Shown: piece after piece, positions 19,331 to 29,458 of the stretch
How positions within the stretch are numbered: the first letter of the stretch is position 1
Layout of the letters: each line of letters starts with the position of its first letter
Origin: WHUA01 sp963711215
GTDB taxonomy: Bacteria; Pseudomonadota; Alphaproteobacteria; UBA8366
DNA length: 64,000 nucleotides
Reading direction: 5' to 3'
Assembly: GCA_963711215.1 (NCBI GenBank)
Contig: CAVQDH010000006.1
Location: 124,001-188,000 of the forward strand
Position numbers and translations under genes: made by a program
The notes under the pieces: generated by a model
The model's input: the letters and a program-made list of their open reading frames with translations, nothing else
What the model was told of the DNA's origin: nothing
Database searches by the model: none

Positions 19331-19363
19331 GACGTTTCCTATTGAACATAAATAACGAGCGTC

Positions 19364-19386
19364 ACCCCACGGTTTATCCGTGGGGT
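19364..19386. repeat. palindromic repeat 2 of a pair (REP-like)
   Basis: ACCCCACGG (19364-19372) and CCGTGGGGT (19378-19386) form a 9-base stem around TTTAT, the complement of the ATAAA loop in the neighbouring palindrome. The two are about 33 bases apart and in inverted relation, each carrying GTCA/GACG on its inner side. The rest of the 19223-19617 gap shows no gene. Confidence 0.6.
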
Positions 19387-19617
19387 CCATGCGTACATTG
19401 CCGACGCGCTGAGTACCGTGGAGCGTCGAGACGATTGTGGCGGTTGGTATCTCTTGCCGTCGCCATGACAATCCCCCCTCACACCAAAACGGAGGCGCTT
19501 TGCTGCGCCCCCGCTTGGTTGCCCTGTAAGGCACGGTGCTCCGGTCTTTGCCGGATCAGTGTGGATACCGTGACATCGTAGCAGACATTCTCCGAGTCCC
19601 GGAAATCCGGCGTTCGC

Positions 19618-21450
<1,833 letters not shown>

Positions 21451-21549
21451 GGCGGACCTCCAACAAAATCGTTATGGAGATCCGGGAAAGTCTGCGGGGC
21501 GGTCTGGCAGAGCCGGAAGCTGGTTTTAAGGTGGCTCTGTCCTTACTTC

Positions 21550-21655
21550 CTTCCCTCCGCCGGCATTACCCGGATCAGGTTCTCGGGGTCACCGCGCGGC
21601 CTTTCGGCTAGTCATGTGCGGAATCTCAGCCCCTGCGCGGGGCCCCCCCAGGACG
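21550..21655 (-). ncRNA. TPP riboswitch (THI element)
   Basis: On the minus strand the leader contains the conserved CTGAGA (complement of 21624-21629) and the segment ACCTGAT…GGGTAATGCCGGCGGAGGGAA (complement of about 21551-21581). These are the two arms that bind the pyrimidine and the pyrophosphate. A GGGGCC/GGCC-type stem closes the element. It lies directly upstream of thiC and would shut down expression when TPP is bound. Confidence 0.93.
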
Positions 21656-21685
21656 TGCCTATACTGAGGCCGGAGGCCGCCCGCG

Positions 21686-22312
21686 TCAATGTCCGTGAGC
21701 CGCCTCTAATTCGGCCGTGAGCCAGGGCAGAAAGGCGTCGAGAAAGCGCGTCGTCGCCGGCATGAAATGGCTGCCGTGATGGTAGAACGGGTCGAGCGAG
21801 GTCACGATGGCGCGGCCCGCGAAGCTGGTGCAGTCATCGTAGAGGATCGAGCCGCCGCCGGCGAGGTCGATCAGGGATTGCGCGCCCGGCGGCGGCGTGA
21901 AATAGCCGTGGAAGTGCCAGGTTGCGTCGGCCAGCGTCATGCGCCGGAACAGGGAATGCGCCGGCGCCGCCAGTCGCAACCCGGAGTCCGCGCGCTCCTG
22001 CAGCCACCACCAGTAGTTTGTCAGCGTCGGCGTCCAGCAGATGCCGTCGAGCCAGAGATGGACGTCCGTCTCGCCGCAGGCGACCAGCGTGCCGCCCGAC
22101 TCGAGAAAGGCGCGGACCGCGTCGCGATGGGGAACGAGGAAGTCGGCATTGGTCCGGCAGGTGACGATGAGCGCGTCGATATCCGTGAGGTCGGCGGCGC
22201 CGAAATCCGGCATGTAGATCAGCCGGTCGAAGAAGCGGGCGTAGCGCGCGCCGCGCAGCGATTCATGATGAAAATAGGTGCCGCCGTCGGTCGCCGCGAT
22301 CCGGGGGGTCAT
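21686..22312 (-). CDS. glutamine-amidotransferase-like protein of unknown function (second of pair)
   Basis: The 208-residue protein starts at ATG 22312 (MTPRIAATDGGTYFHHESLRG), which overlaps the upstream stop. Its body (DALIVTCRTNADFLVPHRDAVRAFLESGGTLVACGE) has the alternating strand-helix pattern of class I glutamine-amidotransferase/ThuA-like proteins. It has two Cys candidates but no clear Cys-His-Glu triad. It is Trp/His-rich in the second half (TNYWWWLQE; ATWHFHGYFTPP). It is the last gene before the TPP riboswitch and is coupled to an ABC importer. The role is unknown. Confidence 0.6.
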   Translation of the reverse strand: MTPRIAATDGGTYFHHESLRGARYARFFDRLIYMPDFGAADLTDIDALIVTCRTNADFLVPHRDAVRAFLESGGTLVACGETDVHLWLDGICWTPTLTNYWWWLQERADSGLRLAAPAHSLFRRMTLADATWHFHGYFTPPPGAQSLIDLAGGGSILYDDCTSFAGRAIVTSLDPFYHHGSHFMPATTRFLDAFLPWLTAELEAAHGH

Positions 22313-22944
22313 GCCGCCATCTCCCTGGACGCGAGCCAGTCGAGCACGCCCAGCGGCAGGGCGTCGGCGTCCGGCTCGTCCTCGAGGAATCCCCATATGT
22401 CGTTGCCGGAATGGCAGAGCAGCGTGCCGCCGGCGGGCCTGCGCCATTCCCAGTCGACCGGCGCGCGGTCCGGGCCCAGGCCGTGGATCAGGGTCGCGCC
22501 GGGCGGCGGCGGGTTATGGCCGCGTCCCCAGAAACCGGCGACGCCGCGGCGCAGGCTGAGCCGCTCGGCCGGGATCGACCGGAAAGCCGGATGATCGCTC
22601 AGACGGTGGACACGCAGTGTCTCGAGGTTCCGCCGCGGCAGCGGGACGAAGGGCCGCAGCTCCGGCAGGAAGGGCCGGACGAGCGGGCCGTTGAAGACGA
22701 TCGTGCCGCTGGCGTCGAGGTATCGCGCCATGCGCGGCGCGCGGCGCTCGAAATGGATCTGGTCGAGGTGACTGGTCAGCAGCAGCGCGTCGTAGCGTTG
22801 CAAGGCCGAGTCGTCGAGGGCGTCCAGCGCGTACTGCCCGATGACTTCCACGCGCATTGCCGCCGGCAGCTTGGAAAAGACCGAGGGTAAGCCGCGGCGC
22901 GCCGACTGCACGTAGAGGAAGGTGGCGCCGCCTGTACCCGTCAT
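22309..22944 (-). CDS. glutamine-amidotransferase-like protein of unknown function (first of pair)
   Basis: The 211-residue protein overlaps the ABC ATPase gene upstream by four bases and the next gene downstream by four bases, so all three are translationally coupled. The N-terminal half (YDALLLTSHLDQIHFERRAPRMARYLDASGTIVFNG) resembles a ThuA/GATase-like Rossmann fold. The only Cys is in GTLLCHSGNDIWGF near the C-terminus, so ordinary glutaminase chemistry is unlikely. It may process or sense the ligand imported by the transporter; this is inference from gene order. Confidence 0.6.
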   Translation of the reverse strand: MTGTGGATFLYVQSARRGLPSVFSKLPAAMRVEVIGQYALDALDDSALQRYDALLLTSHLDQIHFERRAPRMARYLDASGTIVFNGPLVRPFLPELRPFVPLPRRNLETLRVHRLSDHPAFRSIPAERLSLRRGVAGFWGRGHNPPPPGATLIHGLGPDRAPVDWEWRRPAGGTLLCHSGNDIWGFLEDEPDADALPLGVLDWLASREMAA

Positions 22945-23684
22945 GTCAGCACGGGCGCCACGGTTCTGACGCTGTGGCCGTCATGCATGAAGGAGACGTT
23001 CCGCACCGGAATGCCGTAAAGCGCCTCCAGGTTGTCGTCGGTCAGCGTCTCGCCGACGCGGCCGTAGCGGTAGGAGTCGCCGCCGAACATCAGCAGCGCG
23101 GACTGCGCGATGCTCAGCGCGTGCTGCGGCGCGTGCGTCGTGAACAGGACGGTCAGCCCGGTCTCGGCCGACAGCCGGGCGAGCGCTTGCAGGACTTTCG
23201 CCTGGTTCTTGAAGTCGAGCGCGGATGCCGGCTCGTCGAGCACCAGCAGATCGCAGCGCGACGCGATCGCGCGGGCGATCAGCGCCAGTTGCTGCTGCCC
23301 CGCGCTCAGGCGGTCGAAGGGCCGCTCGGCCAGGTCTAGGATCGAGAGCCGCGCCATCGCCTCGTGCGCGATGTCGAAATCGCCACGGCCGGGATGGCGG
23401 AAGAAGCCGATATGACGCGCCCGCCCCATCAGCACGAAGTCGGCCACCTTGTAGGGAAAGGGGCACTGGGCGTTCTGCGGGACGTAGCCCGTGACGCCGT
23501 CGACGGCAAGGCGGCCTTCGGCGGGCCTGGCCATCCCAAGCACGCATTTGAGCAGCGTCGTCTTGCCCCGGCCGTTCGGGCCGAGGATCGCCGTGATCTC
23601 ACCGTGCGGCAGGCGGAAGCTGTGGTTGCGAAAGATCCAGTCCGTGCCGCGGTAGCGGAAGCCCAGGTTGTCCGCCTCAATCAT
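22941..23684 (-). CDS. ABC transporter ATPase, iron-chelate/cobalamin type
   Basis: The 247-residue ATPase shows Walker A GPNGRGKTT, a Q-loop (TGYVPQNAQCPFPYKVADFVLMGR), the signature LSAGQQQ and Walker B LLVLDEPASALD. It belongs to the FecE/BtuD/FhuC group that energises uptake of iron chelates, haem or cobalamin. The gene overlaps the permease end and the following unknown gene, so the whole set is one transcript. Confidence 0.88.
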   Translation of the reverse strand: MIEADNLGFRYRGTDWIFRNHSFRLPHGEITAILGPNGRGKTTLLKCVLGMARPAEGRLAVDGVTGYVPQNAQCPFPYKVADFVLMGRARHIGFFRHPGRGDFDIAHEAMARLSILDLAERPFDRLSAGQQQLALIARAIASRCDLLVLDEPASALDFKNQAKVLQALARLSAETGLTVLFTTHAPQHALSIAQSALLMFGGDSYRYGRVGETLTDDNLEALYGIPVRNVSFMHDGHSVRTVAPVLT

Positions 23685-24737
23685 GCTTCCAGCCGCCTCC
23701 CTCGGTCTTGCGCAGCAGGGCGGCGAACACCGGCGCGCCGATCAGCGCGGTGATCACGCCCAGCGGAATCTCGCTCGCGGTGGCGACCCTGGCCAGGTTG
23801 TCGATGATCAGGAGATAGAGCCCGCCCATCAGCGCCGAGGCGGGCATGAGCTGCCGGTGGTCCGGCCCGACGACCATGCGGGCGAGGTGCGGGACCACGA
23901 GGCCGACCCAGCCGACGATGCCGGCGGCGGCGACCACGCTCGCGGTGATGACGGTGACGCAGAGGATCGCGAACCAGCGCGATGCCTCGACACGGACACC
24001 GAGCCCTTCCGCTTCCTCGTCGCCGAGCGACAGCACGTTGATGCGGAACCGGATGGCGAAAAGCAGGCCGCCGGCGGCGAGAATGGGCGGCGCGACGAGC
24101 GCGACCTTCTCGAAGGTCGCCGTGGCGAAGCTGCCCATCAGCCAGAAGACGATCGCCGGCAGCTTGTCGTCCGGGTCGGCGACATACTTCACCAGCGCAA
24201 TCAGCGCGGCGAAGAAGGCGCCGACGACGACACCCGACAGCACGAGCATCAGCACCGGGTTGCGCCCGGCGATGCGGCTCATCCAATAGACCAGGGCGAT
24301 CGCGGCGATGCCGAACGCACCGCGAGCCCGAGGATCGCGTAAGCGCTGGAAAAGAGCAGGATCGCCAGCGCGCCGCCGAACGCCGCCCCCGACGACACGC
24401 CGACGATCTGCGGTCCCACGAGCGGGTTGCGGAAGACGCCTTGCAGCGTCGCGCCCGCGATCGCCAGCCCGGCGCCGGTGAGAACGGCGAGGAGCACGCG
24501 CGGCGCGCGGATCAGTTCGACGACGCGCTGGTCGGACTCGGTCCAGAACGGATGGATCGGGACGATGTGCGACGCCAGTATCCCGTAGACGCGCTCGAAG
24601 GCGATCGGATAGCGGCCGACGCCCAGCGAGTAGGCGGCGCACAGCGCGAGGACGGCCAGGCCTGAGCCCCAGAGCGCATAGCGGACCGGCCGCGCGCCGA
24701 GCCCGGCCGCCGATGCGGTATCGGAGCCGGCCGCCAT
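23677..24737 (-). pseudogene. FecCD-family ABC permease, one frameshift
   Basis: The N-terminal part from ATG 24737 carries the conserved RVLLAVLTGAGLAIAGATLQG and FRNPLVGPQIVGVSSGAAFG blocks of FecCD permeases. Near 24321 the frame moves, and the protein continues AFGIAAIALVYWMSRIAG… to …LLRKTEGGGWKHD at 23677. One extra G in the GG run restores about 353 residues and ten helices. It forms the membrane channel of the importer. The neighbouring binding protein and ATPase are intact, which makes a sequencing error plausible here. Confidence 0.82.
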
Positions 24738-24740
24738 CGC

Positions 24741-25880
24741 CTACTTCCGCTCGAACTGTGCGTAGTTCGCCTGTCCCTTGTTGACGCCGATCTTGAGGAT
24801 GGCGTCGATCTCGTCATCGGTCAGGTCGTAGCCGTAGATGAAGCGATATTTCTCGGCCATGTCGGCGCGCAGGTTCGCCGTCAGCTTGTCCGGGTGGAGC
24901 AGCATGGCCAGCCATTCCCACATGAGCGGCGATTCGTGGCTCGGCGGGTCCCAGCGGTAGCCGCCCAAAGGGATCGTATAGACGCGCTTGTGCTTGACCG
25001 CCGACACACCGGCATAGATGGGGTTCTTGTAGACGTCCTGCGGCGTCAGCGCCTGCTCATGTGCCGTCAGCAGGATGACGTCCGGGTTCCAGGCGATGAC
25101 CTGCTCGGGATTGACGACCTTGAATTTCTTCAGATCCTTCGCGACGTTCCGGCCGCCGGCCAGGCGAATATAGAAGTCGTTATACGTGCCGTCGCCCGCG
25201 ACGCTCAGCTCGTGGAGGAAGCGCAGGAAGAACAGGACGCGCGGCTTCTTTTGCGCCGGGATGCCGGCCATCTTCTTCTCCAGGTCCGCGCGCGCCGCGT
25301 TGTGCCAATCGATCAGGGCGCGCGCCTTCTCGGGCCGTCCGAGAACCTGCCCCATGATCGACATCCAGCCTTGCGACAGCTCTTCGGTTCCGTAGTTGAA
25401 GGTGGCGACGGTCAGGCCTGCGTTGGTCATCGGCTTCACGACCTCGTCGCCGAGATTGGCCCACTGGAAAACCAGGCCCGGCCTGGTCGCGAGGATCGCC
25501 TCGACATTGGGCATGAATCCCTTGCCGACGACATCCGATGGGATGGCCTTCGCCTTCGGAAAGATCTTGCCGAGAATGCCGTCCAGGATCGCCGTCTTGG
25601 AGCGCGGGTGCATGCCGACCAGCTTGTCGGTCCCGCCGTCCATGGCCATGAAGGTGGACGCGGCCGGGATGGGAATGGTGACGACCCGCGTGGCGGGTTT
25701 GGCCAATGTTATGTCGCGCCCGAACTGGTCCTTGAAATGGACGCCCGGGTCGGCCTGCGCGCCGGCGCTCAGGCCGATGCAGACGATGGCTGCGACGACC
25801 GACGCGGCGCTTTTCCCCCACGCGCGGCGGCGGCCGGCCGAGCCGCGTCGTTCGGCCGGTCTCGTTCCTGAGGCAATCAT
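24741..25880 (-). CDS. ABC substrate-binding protein, iron-chelate/cobalamin type
   Basis: The 379-residue protein has a signal sequence (SAASVVAAIVCIGLSAGAQA) and the bilobal fold of FepB/BtuF-type receptors. Visible blocks are the opening HFKDQFGRDITLAKPATRVV, VEAILATRPGLVFQWA, and NPEQVIAWNPDVILLTAHE. It would deliver the ligand to the FecCD-type permease encoded 4 bases downstream. A possible metalloregulator palindrome lies about 50 bases upstream of its start, which favours an iron or other metal chelate, but the ligand is not proven. Confidence 0.87.
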   Translation of the reverse strand: MIASGTRPAERRGSAGRRRAWGKSAASVVAAIVCIGLSAGAQADPGVHFKDQFGRDITLAKPATRVVTIPIPAASTFMAMDGGTDKLVGMHPRSKTAILDGILGKIFPKAKAIPSDVVGKGFMPNVEAILATRPGLVFQWANLGDEVVKPMTNAGLTVATFNYGTEELSQGWMSIMGQVLGRPEKARALIDWHNAARADLEKKMAGIPAQKKPRVLFFLRFLHELSVAGDGTYNDFYIRLAGGRNVAKDLKKFKVVNPEQVIAWNPDVILLTAHEQALTPQDVYKNPIYAGVSAVKHKRVYTIPLGGYRWDPPSHESPLMWEWLAMLLHPDKLTANLRADMAEKYRFIYGYDLTDDEIDAILKIGVNKGQANYAQFERK

Positions 25881-25928
25881 TTAGTGCTCCTTTCCACGAA
25901 TTCCCGGGCCTGCGCTTGTAGCGTTCCA

Positions 25929-25949
25929 TGCGAATGTGAATAGTTCGCA
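25929..25949. promoter_or_regulatory. inverted repeat upstream of the ABC importer operon
   Basis: TGCGAA (25929-25934) and TTCGCA (25944-25949) form an inverted repeat. Inside it, TGTGAAT-A-GTTCGCA approximates the 7-1-7 layout of Fur-family sites. It lies about 50 bases before the binding-protein start. The identity of the regulator (Fur, Irr, Mur or other) is inference. Confidence 0.35.
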
Positions 25950-26065
25950 GTCGCATGATGATGAAAAACGCGGGCTTTGCAAGCAGAAAGGTGGGCAAGT
26001 CCGGGCAGCCGGAAGCCGTCCGGTCCCGTCGGTTCGTGAAAATGCCGGGCGCGTCGGGCGGCGCG

Positions 26066-27763
26066 CTACGCCGCCAGCGGCCCGCGCAGCACGCGGCCGG
26101 GCAGGGCGCCGGTATGCTCGTTGTCCTTGAGCACCGTCTCGCCGTTGACCACGGTCGCCTTGATGCCCTCGGCGAACTGCTTGAGGCGGCGCGCGCCGGC
26201 CGGCAGGTCGTTCACCACCTGGGGCATGCGCGGGCCGACGCGGTCGGGGTCGAGCACCACGATATCGGCGGCCAGGCCTTCGCGCAGCAGGCCGCGGTCG
26301 TGGAAGCCCCAGCGGGTCGAGGTGTCGTAGGTGATCAGCCGGACCGCTTCCTCCAGCGTGAAGGCCTGCTTCTCGCGCACCCAGTGGCTCAGCAGGTGCG
26401 TCTGGAGCGAGCTGTCCATGATCTGCGAGACATGCGCGCCGGAGTCCGAGAAGGTGACGCAGGTATTCGGGTTCTTCATCAGCTCGAGCGCGTCGTCCTG
26501 GTTCTCGTTCGCCAGCGGCTGGCGGAAGAACAGCTTGAGGTCGTGCTCGAGCGCCAGGTCGATCATCGCCTCGATCGGCTCGACGCCGCGCTCCTTCGCA
26601 ACCTCGGCGACCGAGCGGTGCGGCCGCTCGATACGGTCCATGACGTAGAAATAATCCCACACCGGCGGCTTGGCCTCGGCGCCGACGGCCTTGCGGCCCG
26701 AATCGGCGCGCGTCGCGGACTCGATCAGCTTGCGGCGCGTCTCCGGATCGCGCAGCGCCTTCTTCTGCTGTTCCAGCGGCAGCGCCCGCACGTCGCGCCA
26801 GACGTCCATCGTGTCGAAGGGCGTCACCGTCTCGAACGAGATCATGGTGTTGATCTCGCGGCTGTGCACCTGGGTGAAGATGCGCGCGCCGTTGCGGTTG
26901 CCCTGCTCGATGAGGTCGTAGAGCACGCGCCACTGTCCGGGGAAGCCGCGCCGGCTCAGGCTGCCGAAGGTGACCGGGCGCCCGGATTCGGCGGAAAGGT
27001 CGATCAGGGATTGATAGAACTTGCGCAGATGGTCGATCTCGCCGCGCTCCATCGCGAGCTGGAAGATCCCGGCGTCGAGCTGGCCCATGCCGCGCACGAG
27101 GGCCTGGACCTCCGAGAAGGGGGCGACGCGGCTCGCCACCAGCCGGTCGTCGGCGGTCATGTGGCTCGGGCTGCGCGAGGTCGAGAAGCCGACCGCGCCG
27201 GCCTTCACGGCCTCCTGCACCAGCCGCACCATGGTCGCAAGCTCGTCCTCGCTCGCTTCGCCCTCGAAGGCGCGCTCACCCATGACATAGGTGCGCAGCG
27301 CCGAATGGCCGACATAGCCGGCGTAGTTGATGCCCTTCGGCACGCTGTCGAGCACGTCGAGGAATTCCGGAAAGGTTTCCCAGCGCCAGTCGATGCCGGC
27401 CAGCATCGCTTCGCGGGCGATATCTTCCGCGCGCTCGAGATTGCGGAATACGAAATCGACCTCCGATTCGCGGCAGGGCGCCAGCGTGAAGCCGCAGTTG
27501 CCCATCACCACGCTGGTGACGCCGTGATAGCAGGAGCAGCTGCCGAGCTTGTCCCAGAAGACCTGGGCGTCCATGTGGGTGTGGCCGTCGACGAAGCCGG
27601 GCGTGACGACATGCCCTTCCGCGTCGATGACCTCGTCCGCCGGCTCGGAGATGCGGCCCAGGCGGGCGATCTTGCCGTCCTTGACGCCGACGTCCGCGCG
27701 ATAGCGCGGCAGGCCGGAGCCGTCGATAACCATGCCGTTCTTGATCACGAGGTCATAGCTCAT
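26066..27763 (-). CDS. D-aminoacylase/N-acyl-D-amino-acid deacylase-type amidohydrolase
   Basis: The 565-residue protein belongs to the amidohydrolase superfamily branch of N-acyl-D-amino-acid deacylases. The N-terminal beta domain (MSYDLVIKNGMVIDGSGLPR) leads to the metal motif GFVDGHTHMDAQ. Further blocks are HSALRTYVMG, TQVHSREINTMISFE, and the C-terminal FSDSGAHVSQIMD and PGRVLRGP. It would hydrolyse an N-acyl or cyclic amide in the cytoplasm; the exact substrate is unknown. It lies about 185 bases upstream of the ABC importer and divergent from the peroxiredoxin gene. Confidence 0.88.
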   Translation of the reverse strand: MSYDLVIKNGMVIDGSGLPRYRADVGVKDGKIARLGRISEPADEVIDAEGHVVTPGFVDGHTHMDAQVFWDKLGSCSCYHGVTSVVMGNCGFTLAPCRESEVDFVFRNLERAEDIAREAMLAGIDWRWETFPEFLDVLDSVPKGINYAGYVGHSALRTYVMGERAFEGEASEDELATMVRLVQEAVKAGAVGFSTSRSPSHMTADDRLVASRVAPFSEVQALVRGMGQLDAGIFQLAMERGEIDHLRKFYQSLIDLSAESGRPVTFGSLSRRGFPGQWRVLYDLIEQGNRNGARIFTQVHSREINTMISFETVTPFDTMDVWRDVRALPLEQQKKALRDPETRRKLIESATRADSGRKAVGAEAKPPVWDYFYVMDRIERPHRSVAEVAKERGVEPIEAMIDLALEHDLKLFFRQPLANENQDDALELMKNPNTCVTFSDSGAHVSQIMDSSLQTHLLSHWVREKQAFTLEEAVRLITYDTSTRWGFHDRGLLREGLAADIVVLDPDRVGPRMPQVVNDLPAGARRLKQFAEGIKATVVNGETVLKDNEHTGALPGRVLRGPLAA

Positions 27764-27937
27764 CGTCTTCCCCTTCGCTCGAATGCGCCGCTGCCGGCGC
27801 GTTGCGGCGCCCGCGCGAACAGCGTAGCAGGAAATCGCGCCAAGGCTGAAATCGCGAGGAAGGCTTACGATTGCCGGCGACGATGCTAGAATGCGCGCGT
27901 TCTCTTGAATCCATGTGCCAACAGCAGAGGAAAAGCG

Positions 27938-28384
27938 ATGCCCCTACCGAAAGTTGGAAGCAAAGCGCCAGCCTTCACCCTGCCCAATCAGGACGGCAAG
28001 AAGGTGAGCCTGGCGGATTACGCGGGTAAGAACGTGCTCGTCTGGTTCTACCCGCGCGCCTTCGGCAACGGCTGAACGAAAGAAGCCTGCGGGTTCCGTG
28101 ATCGAACCCCGACATTTGCCGACAAGAATACCGTCCTTCTCGGAATTACCTACAGCGCAACCGACGACCTGAAGACTTGGCGGGAAGAGGTGGGCCTCGA
28201 CGCCGAGCTCCTGTGCGATACCAGCAGGTCGGTCGCCATCGCCTATGGCGCCGCGGAAGACATGGCGCAGGAGCGGCCGAAACGGGTCTCCGTTCTGGTC
28301 GGTCCCGACGGCATGGTGGTCAAGACCTACGGGTCGCCGGACGCCGAAGCGCATCCGGGCGAGGTGCTCGCCGATCTCGGCTGA
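27938..28384 (+). CDS. Bcp-type peroxiredoxin with in-frame TGA at the peroxidatic Cys (probable selenoprotein)
   Basis: The frame from ATG 27938 (GAGGAAAAGCG before it) to the stop at 28384 encodes 148 residues if the TGA at 28073-28075 is read. The product is a complete AhpC/TSA-Bcp peroxiredoxin: KAPAFTLPNQDGKKVSLADY, LVWFYPRAFGNG-U-TKEACGFRDR, LLGITYSATDDLKTW, SVLVGPDGMVVKTYG. The TGA is codon 46, exactly where the peroxidatic Cys stands; Cys51 is the resolving position, matching the C45/C50 pair of E. coli Bcp. A hairpin 21 bases after the TGA fits a bacterial SECIS. The protein would reduce peroxides through a selenenic acid. A nonsense mutation or sequence error is the alternative. selA/B/C/D are not in this window. 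Confidence 0.8.
28073..28109 (+). promoter_or_regulatory. candidate bacterial SECIS element
   Basis: After the TGA (28073-28075) come 15 bases, then the arms GGGTTC (28091-28096) and GAACCC (28104-28109), a perfect 6-bp stem. They close the 7-base loop CGTGATC, which has G at its second position. Published bacterial SECIS rules ask for 16-37 bases between UGA and the apical loop (here 21) and a G in the first two loop bases. Both are met. The hairpin lies inside the coding frame, as in fdhF. Confidence 0.65.
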
Positions 28385-28576
28385 CCTCGCCGGGCCGGTT
28401 ACTATCGGGTGACTATGGGAATCCCGGGCTCCGCAGGGGCCCGGGCTTTCCGATTTCGCGGTATAAATTGGCGCCGGCCGTTAAAATGTCTGAGATTGGT
28501 TCCGGACGGACGTTCCATTGCCCGCCCTGGCGCAAATCGTTCGTCCGCATCATCGGCACCTGTATAAGAGTGCGTC

Positions 28577-29317
28577 GTGGGAATTACCGAAATCTTCATC
28601 CTGGCGGGCGCCCTTGCCGGTGGGTATGTGAGCGGGCTTACGGGCTTCGGCACGGGACTGACCGCGCTCACGCTATGGCTGCAGGTGGTTCCGCCGGTTG
28701 TGGCCGCCCCGCTTGTCGTCACCTGTTCGATCATTTCTCAGGTCCAGACGCTGCCCGCGATCTGGCACGCCATCGTCTGGCGCCGGGTCCTCCCGTTCAT
28801 TCTCGGTGGGCTGGTCGGCGTACCGATGGGCACGGCGCTGCTGACTTTCGTCTCGCTGCAGGCGTTCAAATTGTTCGTCGGCTGCCTGCTGACCGTCTAT
28901 TGCGGCTTCATGTTGCTCAGGCGGTCGGCGCCCTCCGTGACGTGGGGCGGTCCTGCTGCGGATGGCGTCGTCGGGTTGGGGGGCGGCATTCTCGGCGGTC
29001 TCGCCGGCCTGTCCGGGCCGCTTCCGACAATTTGGGCGAGCCTGCGGGGCTGGGGTAAGGATGAGAAACGCGGTGTGTTTCAGACCTTCAACCTTTCGAT
29101 CCTACTCTTTGCCGCGGCGTCCCAGGCGTTCAGCGGCTTCATGACCCTCGAAATCGGCCGCTTGACGCTGGTTGCGTTGCCGGGAACCCTGTTGGGGGCC
29201 TGGCTGGGCCGAAAAACCTACAACAGGCTGGGCGATGGCCGTTTCAATCAGATCGTCCTGGGTTTGCTCCTTTTGTCCGGCGTCTCGATTATCGTGAGCT
29301 GGGCCTTGAAGCGCTGA
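28577..29317 (+). CDS. TauE/SafE-family membrane permease
   Basis: The 246-residue inner-membrane protein has about eight hydrophobic helices and the two Gly-rich family repeats: GALAGGYVSGLTGFGTGLTAL near the N-terminus and GVVGLGGGILGGLAGLSGPL in the middle. Family members export or import sulfite, sulfoacetate or related organosulfur anions. The start is a GTG. It lies 190 bases downstream of the peroxiredoxin on the same strand; a shared role in sulfur or redox stress is possible but unproven. Confidence 0.85.
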   Translation: MGITEIFILAGALAGGYVSGLTGFGTGLTALTLWLQVVPPVVAAPLVVTCSIISQVQTLPAIWHAIVWRRVLPFILGGLVGVPMGTALLTFVSLQAFKLFVGCLLTVYCGFMLLRRSAPSVTWGGPAADGVVGLGGGILGGLAGLSGPLPTIWASLRGWGKDEKRGVFQTFNLSILLFAAASQAFSGFMTLEIGRLTLVALPGTLLGAWLGRKTYNRLGDGRFNQIVLGLLLLSGVSIIVSWALKR

Positions 29318-29458
29318 CGGCCGGCACAAGCTCGGCTTGGAAATGCAAGCGGAACAAATCTTAAGGAATTCGGTTATAAGGTTGGCGGGCCGCTCGCTTC
29401 CGGCCGAATACATCATTAAACGCACTCGATCGCGGCGCCGCTGAAGGGCGACGACGAA

